Shown in pieces: positions 45,600 to 54,758 of a DNA stretch of 64,000 bases. Under the pieces are notes generated by a model that saw only the letters and a program-made list of their open reading frames with translations, made no database searches and was not told the DNA's origin. The translations under genes and the position numbers were made by a program. The stretch comes from Pseudomonadota bacterium (GTDB lineage Bacteria > Pseudomonadota > Gammaproteobacteria > Burkholderiales > Casimicrobiaceae): NCBI GenBank assembly GCA_009786025.1, contig WQUA01000005.1:1-64000 (forward strand), written 5' to 3'. Every line of letters begins with the position of its first letter. The stretch's first letter is position 1.

Positions 45600-46874
45600 T
45601 CACAACGGCGGGCGTTCCTTCGGCTTCGCCATCCCGATCAAGTGCAACGCATCGCCGCGCGCTTGATTACGCGCGTGTTTGATAATGATCAGCACCGTGA
45701 GGGCGGAGAGTGTGCAACCGAAGATCACAATAGCGGCGTGAACCGACAGGCCCGACTGGATCATCACGGCGTACAGCGACAGCATCACCATGATGCCGAT
45801 GTTTTCGTTGAAATTCTGCACGGCGATCGAATGCCCTGCTCCCATCAGCACATGACCGCGGTGTTGTAGCAGTGCATTCATCGGCACGACGAAGAAGCCA
45901 GCCATGATGCCGAGCAGGATCAGCAAAGCGATGGCGATCCCAAGATGGTGGACGAAGATCATGGCGATCACCACCAATCCCATCGAGGCGCCGAGTGGCA
46001 GAATCTTGACCGAGTTTCGTAGCGAGACCATTTTGGCGGCCAGGATGGCGCCGATGGCGACGCCGATGCCGACAACGCCCTGCAAATTGGCGGCTTTCGA
46101 GAGCGAATAACCCAGCGATTCCGCTGCCCAATCAAGCACGATGAATTGCAACGCAGCGCCTGCGCCCCAGAAGAGCGTTGTCGTAGCGAGTGAGATTTGT
46201 CCCAGACGGTCGCGCCACAGCAGAAGGACGCAATGGGAAAATTCGCGGATCAGGAAGAGCGGGTTTTTGTTCGGAATGCGGTGATCGACGCCGGTGTTGG
46301 GGATAAAGGCGTTGAACAGAGCAGCGATGACGTAGCCGAACATGATGATGAACATCGCCGCTTCAGCGGCGGTACTGATGAACGGCGGCGTGACGCCGAT
46401 CACAAAATGTGCAATATGATCGCGGATCAGGGTGCCGCCGACCAGCGCGCCGAGGATGATCGACACCACTGTGGTACCTTCGATCCAACTGTTGGCGGCG
46501 ACCAACTGTTCCGGCGGCAACAACTCGGTCAGAATGCCATACTTGGCCGGCGAGTAAGCGGCGGCGCCGAAGCCGACGATGGCGTAAGCGACGAGCGGGT
46601 GCATTCCGAAAATCAGGAACAGACAACCAACGAACTTGATCGCGTTGGTAATCAACATGACCCGTCCTTTGGGCATCGCATCGGCGAACGCGCCGACGAA
46701 CGCGGCAAACAACACGTAAGACAGTGTGAACACCCACTTCAACATCGGCGACATCCACGAAGCGTCGTCCGGCAAAGCTTCGCGCAGCAACGCGATGGTG
46801 GCGATCAGCAGCGCGTTATCGGCCAGCGATGAAAAGAACTGCGCTGCAATGATGGTGTAAAAGCCGCGTTTCAT
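45600..46874 (-). CDS. lplT: Lysophospholipid transporter LplT (MFS)
   Basis: Flips lysophospholipids inward across the inner membrane for re-acylation (by Aas in E. coli). The 424-residue MFS protein has about 12 transmembrane segments. The start MKRGFYTIIAAQFFSSLADN, FVGAFADAMPKGRVM and AAYSPAKYGILTELLPPEQLVAANSW are typical. No aas gene is adjacent. The 240 bases upstream show no gene. Confidence 0.9.
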   Translation of the reverse strand: MKRGFYTIIAAQFFSSLADNALLIATIALLREALPDDASWMSPMLKWVFTLSYVLFAAFVGAFADAMPKGRVMLITNAIKFVGCLFLIFGMHPLVAYAIVGFGAAAYSPAKYGILTELLPPEQLVAANSWIEGTTVVSIILGALVGGTLIRDHIAHFVIGVTPPFISTAAEAAMFIIMFGYVIAALFNAFIPNTGVDHRIPNKNPLFLIREFSHCVLLLWRDRLGQISLATTTLFWGAGAALQFIVLDWAAESLGYSLSKAANLQGVVGIGVAIGAILAAKMVSLRNSVKILPLGASMGLVVIAMIFVHHLGIAIALLILLGIMAGFFVVPMNALLQHRGHVLMGAGHSIAVQNFNENIGIMVMLSLYAVMIQSGLSVHAAIVIFGCTLSALTVLIIIKHARNQARGDALHLIGMAKPKERPPL

Positions 46875-47113
46875 CGAAAAGAACGGTGATTACTTTTTCC
46901 GTAAATGCGGGGGTACTCCCGGCTTGCGGGGGCAAGATGGGAATCTGGGCGGGAAGGCGGCAGTTGAATCAGGAGGAAACATCACGCGGCCGAATATCTG
47001 TGAAGATAACCATAGTGAGAAAAGGGTCGGCGAGAATCAAGTATCGACTGGTGATTATGAAGCAAATCGGCCAGGCGCGGTTTAGTTTATACGCCCGAAC
47101 CGGCCGCCACTTC

Positions 47114-47545
47114 TTACTCCCATTGTAGCCGGATCAATTTCCACTGCTTGTCGAGCAGCCGCCATTCGAGCCTGACCCGGTAGTGCCGGGCGTTGTCGGG
47201 CAGCAGCCCTTCACCGCCGGTCAACGCGATGTCGGCGTCGGTGAACGCGCGAACCGATGCCTGCGGGTCGATCCGGTTATTTTGCGACAACGCGGCGATT
47301 CCCACATTCTTGTAGCGCAGAAACATCAGCGCCATCGTTCGCTTGGCCCATTCGCGGTCGTCTTCCGGCTGTTGCGCCGAAAAACCAGGATGGAGCAACG
47401 CCATCACGGCATTGGCGTCCTTTTTTTCCAGCGACGTTTGAAGGTTTTTGACGGCGCTATCCAGCGCGGCTTGCGGGTCGGAGCGGCCGCAGGCGGCAAG
47501 CAGAAGGAGGCACAGCAAAAAAGGGATAAACCGTTTCAAAGCCAT
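47114..47545 (-). CDS. Predicted lipoprotein, NTF2-like
   Basis: A 143-residue lipoprotein (lipobox LLAAC, C19). The mature part begins with an amphipathic helix, then LQTSLEKKDANAVMALLHPGF and ends with HYRVRLEWRLLDKQWKLIRLQWE, the strand pattern of small NTF2-like/DUF4440 proteins. Function unknown. Confidence 0.72.
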   Translation of the reverse strand: MALKRFIPFLLCLLLLAACGRSDPQAALDSAVKNLQTSLEKKDANAVMALLHPGFSAQQPEDDREWAKRTMALMFLRYKNVGIAALSQNNRIDPQASVRAFTDADIALTGGEGLLPDNARHYRVRLEWRLLDKQWKLIRLQWE

Positions 47546-47599
47546 GTCGGGAGTTCGGAAATACCGGCCATAGCCCTTCTTGTATCATAAAAAAACGGC

Positions 47600-47860
47600 G
47601 GGAGAAAGGCGTCAGGGGAGCAGAGATCAGATGTCAGGGGGCAGGAATCAGAGGACAGAAATCAGGGGGCAGAATTCAACCCACTCCCCTTGTGGGAGAG
47701 GGTTGCCGAAGACCAGGAGAGGGGTGGTTTTGCTCCTTCCCCCTCTGGGGGAAGGCCGGGATGGGGGCACGCGGCGCTCAAAAAAATGCGGCGCCTGAGC
47801 CAGCGCCGCGCGTACCCACCCCAACCCTCCCCCGCTTCGCAGGGGAGGGAGAAAAACTCA
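47600..47860. repeat. Array of dispersed repeats (gap before the IPTL-CTERM gene end)
   Basis: The 312-bp gap is nearly all repeats: 'cagatgtcagggggcaggaa' and 'cagaggacagaaatcagggg' (47610-47675), CCCCTTGTGGGAGAGGG (47689-47703), CCCCCTCTGGGGGAAGG (47738-47756) and CCCTCCCCCGCTTCGCAGGG (47825-47844). Confidence 0.78.
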
Positions 47861-48208
47861 AACTTGCCGCCTGGCGTGCAACCCCGCCATGCCGAGCATT
47901 GCCAGCGCCAGCAGCGCCAGCGCCCATTGGCCCAGCGTTGGCACGGCGGTGGTGGTGGTGGGCGTGATGCCCGTCACCGTCAGCGTGGCCGGGTGGCTGA
48001 AGTAGTGGACGTAGCTGCCCGCGCCCACGTTCGTCGCGATGGCTTCGCAGACGTGCTGGTTGCCGTTCATGGCTGCCGTGACCGGCGTGCGGGTCAGGCT
48101 GGCGGCGTTCACGCCTTGCGAGGCGCCGCCAATCAGCCAATCCCAGGCCAGCGCGCCGCCGCCCGCCGCCAGGGTTGCGCTGCAAGTGAAAGTGGCGTTG
48201 CCACCCAC
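47858..48208 (-). pseudogene. C-terminal part of frameshifted IPTL-CTERM protein
   Basis: Encodes the Ig-like end of the neighbouring repeat protein and its sorting signal: VPTLGQWALALLALAMLGMAGLHARRQV, an IPTL-CTERM tail (motif, transmembrane helix, basic end) that is recognised by an exosortase-like system. It is in a different frame from the main ORF. Adding one C to the C5 tract at 48227-48231 (plus-strand G5) joins them as LTQPPTNQSAAVGGNATF. Thus this is not an independent gene. Confidence 0.75.
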
Positions 48209-49314
48209 GGCGGCTGATTGGTTGGTGGGGGCTGCGTCAAGGTGGCAAGGCCCGCGCCATTACCGCCGTCGTAACCGCCCTGGCCTATGGCCGCGCCCGT
48301 GCCGCCTGCGTTCAAGCCGCCGCTACCCGTAGCCGTGACCGTGCCAGTGGTGTCGATCGTGATCGTGCCTGCGTCGGCAGGCGTGGTGGCGTAGCTGCCG
48401 CCGGAACCTATGCCCGCGCCGCCGCCCCGGTTGGTGGCGCCGGTAACGCCGCTCATATCACCCTTGGCGGTCACATTGGCGTTGCCGGTGATGGTGATGC
48501 TGCCGCCACTGCCAGACTCGCCGCCGCCGATGCCTGCACCGGCCCAGCCCGTGGCCGTGACCGTGCCGCCGCTGATGACGATGGTGCCGCCGTTGCCTCT
48601 TTGGCCGCCGCCGATGCCTGCTGCGCCGCCCTTGGCGATCACCGTGCCGCCGGTGATGGTGATGGCGCTGCTATTGCCGCCGCGAGAGCCGCCGATGCCT
48701 GCGCTGTACGCATTGCCGGTGGCCGTGACCGTGCCGCCATGGATGGTGATGGCGCCGCTGTTGCCATCAAAGCCAGAGCCGATGTTGTTGAAGCCGCCGC
48801 CGATGCCCGCGCCGTATGATGGGCCGCCAGTGGCCGTCAGGCTGCCCGTGCTGGCGGCGGTAAGGGTCAGCGCCGCGCCGGCTGGCACGTACAGACCCGC
48901 GCAATTTGAGCCGCTGGCCAGTATGTTGGCGCCGGTGAGCGTCAGATTCACCGTCGCGCCGCGCATATCAAACGCGCAGGCGTAGGTTGTGGCGTTGACT
49001 TCGATGGTCACGCCATTGAGCGTGATATTGGCCGTGACGCCCGGAAGGACCATGATGGTGTCGGTGGTGGTGCTGGCCACCCCGTTCATGGTGAGGGTGT
49101 AGGTGCCGGAGGTGTGGATGTACAGTTTGTCGCCCGCCCAGCCCGTGCCCGCCGTGGGCGAGACCGTCAGTTGCCCCGCCGCCTGCGCCAGACCGGGCAG
49201 CAACAGCAGCGCGCCAAGCGCGAACAGGAAAGAGCGGAAACGGGAGAAGAGGGAGAGAGAAAAATGCCGTCCGGGAAAAGAGGCCGGGGAAGGGGAAAGA
49301 GTCTTATCTAGCAA
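48133..49314 (-). CDS. IPTL-CTERM surface protein, repeat region (frameshifted at both ends)
   Basis: A secreted protein with a signal peptide (FLFALGALLLLPGLAQAAG), a strand-rich N-terminal region and about five copies of a ~25-residue Gly/Thr-rich repeat (GIGGG..GNSGAITIxGGTVTATG), probably a parallel beta-helix. The last 50 residues after QPPPTNQ are out of frame. The open frame has no ATG and begins with TTG at 49314. A better start, ATG 49379 with AAAGGAAA upstream, is separated by a C7 tract (plus 49336-49342) that would need one more C. See the companion C-terminal part. Confidence 0.7.
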   Translation of the reverse strand: MLDKTLSPSPASFPGRHFSLSLFSRFRSFLFALGALLLLPGLAQAAGQLTVSPTAGTGWAGDKLYIHTSGTYTLTMNGVASTTTDTIMVLPGVTANITLNGVTIEVNATTYACAFDMRGATVNLTLTGANILASGSNCAGLYVPAGAALTLTAASTGSLTATGGPSYGAGIGGGFNNIGSGFDGNSGAITIHGGTVTATGNAYSAGIGGSRGGNSSAITITGGTVIAKGGAAGIGGGQRGNGGTIVISGGTVTATGWAGAGIGGGESGSGGSITITGNANVTAKGDMSGVTGATNRGGGAGIGSGGSYATTPADAGTITIDTTGTVTATGSGGLNAGGTGAAIGQGGYDGGNGAGLATLTQPPPTNQPPWVATPLSLAAQPWRRAAARWPGIG

Positions 49315-49969
49315 GTGAGCACTAACTACCGGGGAGGGGGGGTAAATGTCATGCTGATGTTATTGACAACGGAGAACATGAAGTTTCCTTTCCAAAAGAG
49401 GGCGATGAAAACGAACAATGCTAAAAATAAAGAACAAACCAAACGTTGCGGGATGCGCTCGCGGGACGCGTCAGCCCGTGTTCCGACGCGCTATTCAGCA
49501 TCAGATCGCTTGTTATATTGCCCCAAATGGGCGCCATCCGGTTGAATTGTTACAAAAATGAGAAGGATTTGGCGAGGCGTGTTTCTCTTTTGCAACTTGG
49601 CGGCGGGGATGGGGCAGGCGATGCTATTCCAGAGTTCTTTTTTTGCGTGCGAGGGGAGAATTTTTAACCACGAAAAATAGGAAGAAAAATCTTCCCTCTC
49701 TCCTGCCCCTCTCCCGCAAGCGGGAAAGGGGGATTTCTCTTCGCAGCTTCGCGCAGGGTGACGCGCTTCGCTTATCCGGTATCTACACGCTGAACAACCC
49801 CATCCCAGCCTTCCCCTTGAAGGGGAAGGAGTTTGTGCCCTTCACGGCTTCGCTCCTTCGCGTGAGGCCAAAACGTCGCGGTTTGCTGTGCTCACCACGG
49901 CCTACGTGCTCGAACAAAAACGCCTCCGGGAAAACCGGGGCGGTTCATCGCATAGATTCTGCGATGTCG
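49315..49969. other. 655-bp gap between IPTL-CTERM gene and lysR
   Basis: Contains the probable true start of the IPTL-CTERM gene (minus strand, ATG 49377-49379, ribosome site about 49385-49392), then about 300 bases with nothing recognised and, from 49670, dispersed repeats. Confidence 0.5.
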
Positions 49970-49995
49970 CTACGCTTGCCGACCTCTGACTTCTA
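49670..49995. repeat. Cluster of dispersed repeats before lysR end
   Basis: CCCCTCTCCCGCAAGCGGGA (49703-49722), 'ttcgcttatccggtatct' (49767-49785), CCCATCCCAGCC with TTCCCCTTGAAGGGGAA (49800-49828), 'cttcgcgtgaggccaaaacg' (49856-49875) and 'tagattctgcgatgtcgcta' (49955-49974). The last overlaps the LysR stop region. Confidence 0.7.
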
Positions 49996-50857
49996 CCTCG
50001 TGCAGTTGCGTCAGCATGGTCTGTGCCGCGTTCGATAAAGTGTGCCCGCTGTGGCGGATGACGCCGAGTCGGCGCTCGATGTGCAATCCGGTCAAAACGG
50101 GCGACGCCAGGGAGTGATCCAGCATCGAGGCCGGCAACAACGACCAGCCGAGGCCGACCGACACCATCATCTTGATGGTTTCCAGATAGTTGGTAGACAA
50201 CACGACGCGCGGCTTGAGTTCGAGCGGCTCGAAGGCGTCTTCAATCAGTGTGCGGGTGAAAGTGCCGGAATCCGGCAAGATCGCCGGATGCTCGACCAGC
50301 ATGAACGGTGTAATTTTTTTGCGCGCCGCCAGCGGATGTCGGGGAGCGACAGCGACGCGTAACACGTCAGTCCATAGTGGCTCGGCCAGCAGCGGCGGCG
50401 AGCATTTGAGTGGCAGCGTGATAATCGCCAGTTCGACCTCGCCGCGCAGGATAGCGTCACCGGCGGCCTCCGAGGCCATGAAGCGCAGATCGAGCTTTAC
50501 TTGCGGCCAGGTTTTGACGAACGCACGCAACACTGGCGGTAACCGATGCAAGCCGACATGGTGGCTGGTGGCGACGCTTAACGTACCGCTGACTTGGCCG
50601 CTCAGGTTGGCCAGCGCCCGGCGGCTGTCGCCGATATCACGCAGCAGCTGTTGGGCGCGCGGCAGCAGGACGCGCCCGGCTTCAGTCAGCACGACGGTGC
50701 GCCCCAGCCGATCGAACAAGGTAACGCCGAGCAGAGATTCCAGCGTCGAGATACGTTTGCTGATTGCCGATTGGGTCAGGTACAACTGTTCGGCAGCGCG
50801 CGAGAAAGAGCCGTGCTCGGTCACGGCGAGAAAAGCGGCAAGGGCGGCAGCGTCCAT
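49970..50857 (-). CDS. LysR-family transcriptional regulator
   Basis: A 295-residue LysR protein. The winged helix-turn-helix is at 1-60 (FLAVTEHGSFSRAAEQLYLTQSAISKRISTLESLLG), and the substrate-binding domain at about 90-290. Divergent from leuC across 220 bp, which suggests control of leucine genes and autorepression. Many betaproteobacteria have a LysR gene here. The effector is unknown. Its last codons overlap a dispersed repeat. Confidence 0.9.
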   Translation of the reverse strand: MDAAALAAFLAVTEHGSFSRAAEQLYLTQSAISKRISTLESLLGVTLFDRLGRTVVLTEAGRVLLPRAQQLLRDIGDSRRALANLSGQVSGTLSVATSHHVGLHRLPPVLRAFVKTWPQVKLDLRFMASEAAGDAILRGEVELAIITLPLKCSPPLLAEPLWTDVLRVAVAPRHPLAARKKITPFMLVEHPAILPDSGTFTRTLIEDAFEPLELKPRVVLSTNYLETIKMMVSVGLGWSLLPASMLDHSLASPVLTGLHIERRLGVIRHSGHTLSNAAQTMLTQLHEVEVRGRQA

Positions 50858-50936
50858 TTTTTAAGTGATGGGTACAGTGAACTGCATTGCGACCTGGGTA
50901 TTTTACTCTTTCATATTCCTTTAAGGAATGGTAATC

Positions 50937-51071
50937 ATGAAAAATATGAGTTTGCTTCATGGTTTCGGTAAGCGTAAGCTGGAATCCAAGTGCGGGCAGA
51001 GGATGTCTCAGTTGGGAATGATGATGATGTTGGGGGTTCGCAAGCCCTCAAGAAATGAGCTAAGGAGTTAA
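50937..51071 (+). CDS. Candidate small ORF upstream of leuC
   Basis: A 44-residue frame, [19 protein letters not shown] at the start, with four consecutive methionine codons (QLGMMMMLG) and ending RNELRS. AAGGA lies 10 bases upstream of the ATG, and its stop is only 5 bases before the leuC ATG, overlapping the leuC ribosome site. It could be a leader peptide or a small gene; it has six Leu codons but no obvious attenuator hairpin. Too short to prove. Confidence 0.4.
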   Translation: MKNMSLLHGFGKRKLESKCGQRMSQLGMMMMLGVRKPSRNELRS

Positions 51072-51076
51072 AAGCT

Positions 51077-52498
51077 ATGACAGCACAAACGCTTTATGAA
51101 AAGTTGTGGAACGGCCATGTTGTTCGCGAAGAAGCGGACGGTACGGTACTGTTGTATATCGACCGCCATCTGGTGCATGAGGTTACCAGCCCGCAAGCGT
51201 TCGAGGGATTGCGGCTGGCTGGACGGCAGGTGTGGCGGGCGGGTTCGATAGTCGCTACCGCTGACCACAACACGCCGACCGAATGCTGGAACGAGGGACT
51301 GGCAGGTATCAAAGACCCGATTTCCCGGCAACAGGTGGAAACGCTTGACGCCAACATCCGCGCCAGCGGCGCTCGCGTGTATTTTCCGTTTCTTGATCCG
51401 CAGCAGGGCATCGCCCATGTAGTCGGGCCGGAGCAGGGCGCGACGTTACCGGGGATGACGGTCGTTTGCGGTGATTCGCACACGTCAACGCATGGCGCGT
51501 TCGCTTGTCTGGCATTGGGGATCGGCACGTCTGAGGTCGAGCATGTGCTGGCGACGCAGTGTCTGGTCACCAAAAAGGTGAAGACGATGCGGGTGTGGGT
51601 GGATGGCGTGTTGCGTTCGGGCGTTACCGCCAAGGATTTGGCGTTGGTCGTCATCGGCAAGATCGGGACGGCGGGCGGCACCGGTTACACGATCGAGTTT
51701 GCCGGACCTGCCGTGCGGGCGCTGTCGATGGAAGGCCGGATGACGCTGTGCAATATGGCGATTGAAGCCGGCGCGCGCTCCGGGCTGGTCGGCGTTGACG
51801 CGACGACGCTGGCTTATCTGAAAGGCCGCCCGCTGGCGCCGCAGGGCAGCGATTGGGAAAAAGCCGAGATGGCATGGCGGGCGCTGGTATCGGATGATGG
51901 AGCTGTGTTCGATCATGAAGTGAAACTGGATGCTGCGCAAATCGCGCCGCAGGTGACTTGGGGCACATCACCGGAAATGGTGACGGGCGTTCATGGCCGC
52001 GTGCCCGATCCGGCCAGCGAAGCCGATCCGGTCAAGCGCGAGGGCATGGAGCGGGCGCTGGCGTATATGGGGCTGACTGCCAATACGCCGATCGCCGACA
52101 TCGCTGTCGATGTGGCCTTTATCGGTTCCTGCACCAACGGGCGGATCGAGGATTTACGGGCGGCGGCGGCAGTTGTGCGCGGCAAGAAGAAGGCGGCGAG
52201 CGTCAAACGGGTTTTAGTCGTTCCGGGGTCGGGGCAGGTCAAGCGGGAAGCCGAGCGTGAAGGGCTGGATAAAGTTTTCAGGGACGCCGGATTTGAGTGG
52301 CGCGAACCTGGCTGTTCGATGTGCTTGGCGATGAACGCCGACCGGCTCGGTTCCGGCGAGCGTTGCGCTTCTACCAGCAACCGCAATTTTGAAGGTCGAC
52401 AGGGCGCCGGTGGACGTACGCATCTGGTCAGCCCCGCGATGGCGGCGGCGGCGGCGATTGCCGGGCATTTTGTCGATGTTTGCGGAGAAAGAAAATGA
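51077..52498 (+). CDS. leuC: 3-isopropylmalate dehydratase, large subunit
   Basis: With LeuD isomerises 2- to 3-isopropylmalate in leucine synthesis. The 473-residue aconitase-family protein binds a Fe4S4 cluster through C352 ([10 protein letters not shown]), C413 and C416 (GCSMC). [30 protein letters not shown] is the family signature. Its stop overlaps the leuD ATG (ATGA). The start follows AAGGAG. Confidence 0.97.
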   Translation: MTAQTLYEKLWNGHVVREEADGTVLLYIDRHLVHEVTSPQAFEGLRLAGRQVWRAGSIVATADHNTPTECWNEGLAGIKDPISRQQVETLDANIRASGARVYFPFLDPQQGIAHVVGPEQGATLPGMTVVCGDSHTSTHGAFACLALGIGTSEVEHVLATQCLVTKKVKTMRVWVDGVLRSGVTAKDLALVVIGKIGTAGGTGYTIEFAGPAVRALSMEGRMTLCNMAIEAGARSGLVGVDATTLAYLKGRPLAPQGSDWEKAEMAWRALVSDDGAVFDHEVKLDAAQIAPQVTWGTSPEMVTGVHGRVPDPASEADPVKREGMERALAYMGLTANTPIADIAVDVAFIGSCTNGRIEDLRAAAAVVRGKKKAASVKRVLVVPGSGQVKREAEREGLDKVFRDAGFEWREPGCSMCLAMNADRLGSGERCASTSNRNFEGRQGAGGRTHLVSPAMAAAAAIAGHFVDVCGERK

Positions 52499-53133
52499 AA
52501 GCATTTACAACATTACATGGGCTGGTGTGCCCGCTGGATCGCGCCAACGTCGATACCGACGCGATCATCCCGAAACAGTTTTTGAAGTCGATTCATCGTA
52601 CCGGCTTTGGCCCCAACCTGTTCGATGAATGGCGCTATCTTGATCACGGCGAGCCAGGAATGGATTGCAGCGGACGTCCGAAGAACGCCGATTTCGTGCT
52701 GAATCAGCCGCGTTATCAGGGGGCGGAGATTTTGCTGGCGCGGAAAAATTTCGGCTGCGGCTCATCGCGCGAGCACGCGCCCTGGGCGCTCGACGGCTAC
52801 GGCTTTCGCGCCGTGATTGCGCCAAGCTTCGCCGATATATTTTTCAGTAACTGTTATAAGAATGGCTTGTTGCCAATTGTGCTGCCGGAAGCGGCAGTGG
52901 ATCGGTTGTTTCAGGAGACGATGGCGCGAGAAGGGTATCGACTGACCATTGATCTGGCGGCGCAGGCGGTGACGACGCCGTCCGGCGAAGCGTTCAAGTT
53001 CGACATTACCGCGCATCGCAAGCATTGTTTGTTGAACGGTCTGGATGAAATCGGTTTGACGTTGGCGCACGCTGACGAAATCAAGGCGTATGAGGGAAGG
53101 CGTTTTGTGGAAGCGCCGTGGTTGTTCGCTTAA
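52495..53133 (+). CDS. leuD: 3-isopropylmalate dehydratase, small subunit
   Basis: Supplies the swivelling domain of the isomerase. The 212 residues start [30 protein letters not shown] and have [15 protein letters not shown] and [22 protein letters not shown] used ATG 52495, which overlaps the leuC stop; upstream in-frame codons are leuC sequence. Normal length. Confidence 0.97.
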   Translation: MKAFTTLHGLVCPLDRANVDTDAIIPKQFLKSIHRTGFGPNLFDEWRYLDHGEPGMDCSGRPKNADFVLNQPRYQGAEILLARKNFGCGSSREHAPWALDGYGFRAVIAPSFADIFFSNCYKNGLLPIVLPEAAVDRLFQETMAREGYRLTIDLAAQAVTTPSGEAFKFDITAHRKHCLLNGLDEIGLTLAHADEIKAYEGRRFVEAPWLFA

Positions 53134-53139
53134 AAGCGA

Positions 53140-53460
53140 TGGACCGCGAAAAATCTCGCGCGAAGGCGCGAAGAAAGGTTGTTAACCACGAAAAGCATGA
53201 AAGGTACGAAAGCGGAACTGGAATCAGCGGGCGGAGAACTCTGTCATTCTGCGCGGAGCGAAGCGAAGTCGCAGAATCCAGAGGGCAGGAATCAGATATC
53301 CCTTCCCGCTTGCGAAAGAGGGGTAGGAGAGCGGGAGAAGTGAAGAACCCCACCTCAGCCCTCCTCTTGAAGGGGAGCTTTCGCCTTCTTCGCGCCTTCG
53401 CGTGAGGTACTCTATGCGTTCTATCGCTCTTTGCGGCAAAAACGATTTTTGAAATGGATT
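53140..53460. repeat. Array of dispersed repeats between leuD and leuB
   Basis: The 346-bp gap has 'ctcgcgcgaaggcgcgaaga' (53155-53175), 'ttaaccacgaaaagcatgaa' (53180-53200), 'cattctgcgcggagcgaagc' (53242-53262), CCCGCTTGCGAAAGAGGGG (53305-53323), CTCTTGAAGGGGAG (53362-53376) and 'ccttcgcgtgaggtactcta' to 'gctctttgcggcaaaa' (53394-53447). No gene. Confidence 0.8.
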
Positions 53461-53479
53461 TTTGAGAGAAGGAATTGTG

Positions 53480-54559
53480 ATGGCAAAAGTTTTGGTGTTA
53501 CCGGGCGATGGCATCGGTCAGGAAATTGTGGCGGAAGCGGTGAAGGTGCTTTCCGCGTTGCAGAAAGAGGGCGTGATTGCGCTGGAAATGGAGACCGGCT
53601 TGCTGGGCGGTTGTGCAGTTGACGTCACTGGCGATCCGTATCCCGAACAAACGCAGCGCCAGGCGCGCGCTGCCGATGCGGTATTGCTTGGTGCGGTCGG
53701 TGGGCCGAAATGGGATAATCTGCCGCGTTCGCAACGACCGGAGCGCGGGTTGCTCGGCATTCGCAAGGATTTGGGTTTGTTTGCGAACCTGCGGCCTGCC
53801 GTGGTGTACCCGCAACTGGCGAATGCTTCGACGCTGAAAGCCGAAGTGGTGGCTGGTCTCGATATTCTGATCATACGCGAACTGACCGGCGATATTTATT
53901 TTGGCGAGCCGCGCGGAATTGAAACACGCGCAGTCGGTGGCGGTGAAGAGCGCTTCGGCGTCAACACGATGGTGTATTCGGAGAGCGAGATCCGGCGAAT
54001 TGCGAAAGTCGCGTTTGAGGCGGCACGCAAGCGTGGGAAAAGGCTTTGCTCGGTTGACAAGATGAATGTGCTGGAGACGACGCAGTTATGGCGCGATGTT
54101 GTGATCGAGACCGCAAAGAATTATCCTGACGTAGCGCTGTCGCACATGCTGGTGGACAATGCGGCGATGCAACTGGTGCGTAATCCGAAGCAGTTTGACG
54201 TGATTGTCACTGGCAACATGTTCGGCGATATTTTGTCGGACGAAGCGTCGATGCTGACCGGCTCCATCGGTATGTTGCCGTCGGCGTCGCTCGACGAACG
54301 CGGCAAAGGAATGTATGAGCCGATTCACGGCTCGGCGCCTGACATCGCAGGCAAGAATCTCGCAAACCCGCTGGCGACGATTCTGTCGGCAGCGATGATG
54401 TTGCGTTACAGCCTCAACAATGAAGCGGCGGCGCAGCGGGTCGAAGCGGCGGTGTCGCGTGTGCTGGACGGCGGCGTGCGCACGGCGGACATCTGGGAAG
54501 AAGGAATGAAGAAAGTCGGTACGCGCGAGATGGGCGATGCGGTGGTGGCGGCGCTGTAA
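53480..54559 (+). CDS. leuB: 3-isopropylmalate dehydrogenase
   Basis: Oxidatively decarboxylates 3-isopropylmalate with NAD+. The 359-residue protein starts [17 protein letters not shown] and has [33 protein letters not shown], and the family signature [27 protein letters not shown] 53480 with GAGAAGG upstream. Separated from leuD by repeats, so it may need its own promoter. Confidence 0.97.
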   Translation: MAKVLVLPGDGIGQEIVAEAVKVLSALQKEGVIALEMETGLLGGCAVDVTGDPYPEQTQRQARAADAVLLGAVGGPKWDNLPRSQRPERGLLGIRKDLGLFANLRPAVVYPQLANASTLKAEVVAGLDILIIRELTGDIYFGEPRGIETRAVGGGEERFGVNTMVYSESEIRRIAKVAFEAARKRGKRLCSVDKMNVLETTQLWRDVVIETAKNYPDVALSHMLVDNAAMQLVRNPKQFDVIVTGNMFGDILSDEASMLTGSIGMLPSASLDERGKGMYEPIHGSAPDIAGKNLANPLATILSAAMMLRYSLNNEAAAQRVEAAVSRVLDGGVRTADIWEEGMKKVGTREMGDAVVAAL

Positions 54560-54745
54560 GCGGGAATCAGAGGTCAGGTGTCAGAGATCAGAAGTCATGA
54601 ACCGGATACCCTCTCCCGCTTGCGGGGGAGGAGAGGGAAGAGGGTAAAGCGTAAAGAGGGTAAAGCGTAAAGAGGAGAACGCTTTCCCCATCCCAACCCC
54701 CTTTTGAAAGGGGCTCCCCTTGAAGGGGAGGAAGAATTAACAAAG
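54560..54745. repeat. Dispersed repeats between leuB and asd
   Basis: 'cagaggtcaggtgtcagaga' (54568-54595), CCCTCTCCCGCTTGCGGGGG (54608-54627), a direct repeat of 'agggtaaagcgtaaag' (54638-54673), then CCCATCCCAACCCCC and CTCCCCTTGAAGGGGAG (54686-54732). Confidence 0.8.
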
Positions 54746-54758
54746 AGGGAAGAGAACC

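Noticed and set aside
46886-47128. 80-residue plus-strand open frame between lplT and the lipoprotein gene
   Set aside because: No motif, unusual composition, overlaps the 3' end of the lipoprotein gene.
54638-54673. Short tandem repeat that could be read as a CRISPR-like pair
   Set aside because: Only two adjacent 'agggtaaagcgtaaag' copies without spacers; no CRISPR array or cas gene in the window.
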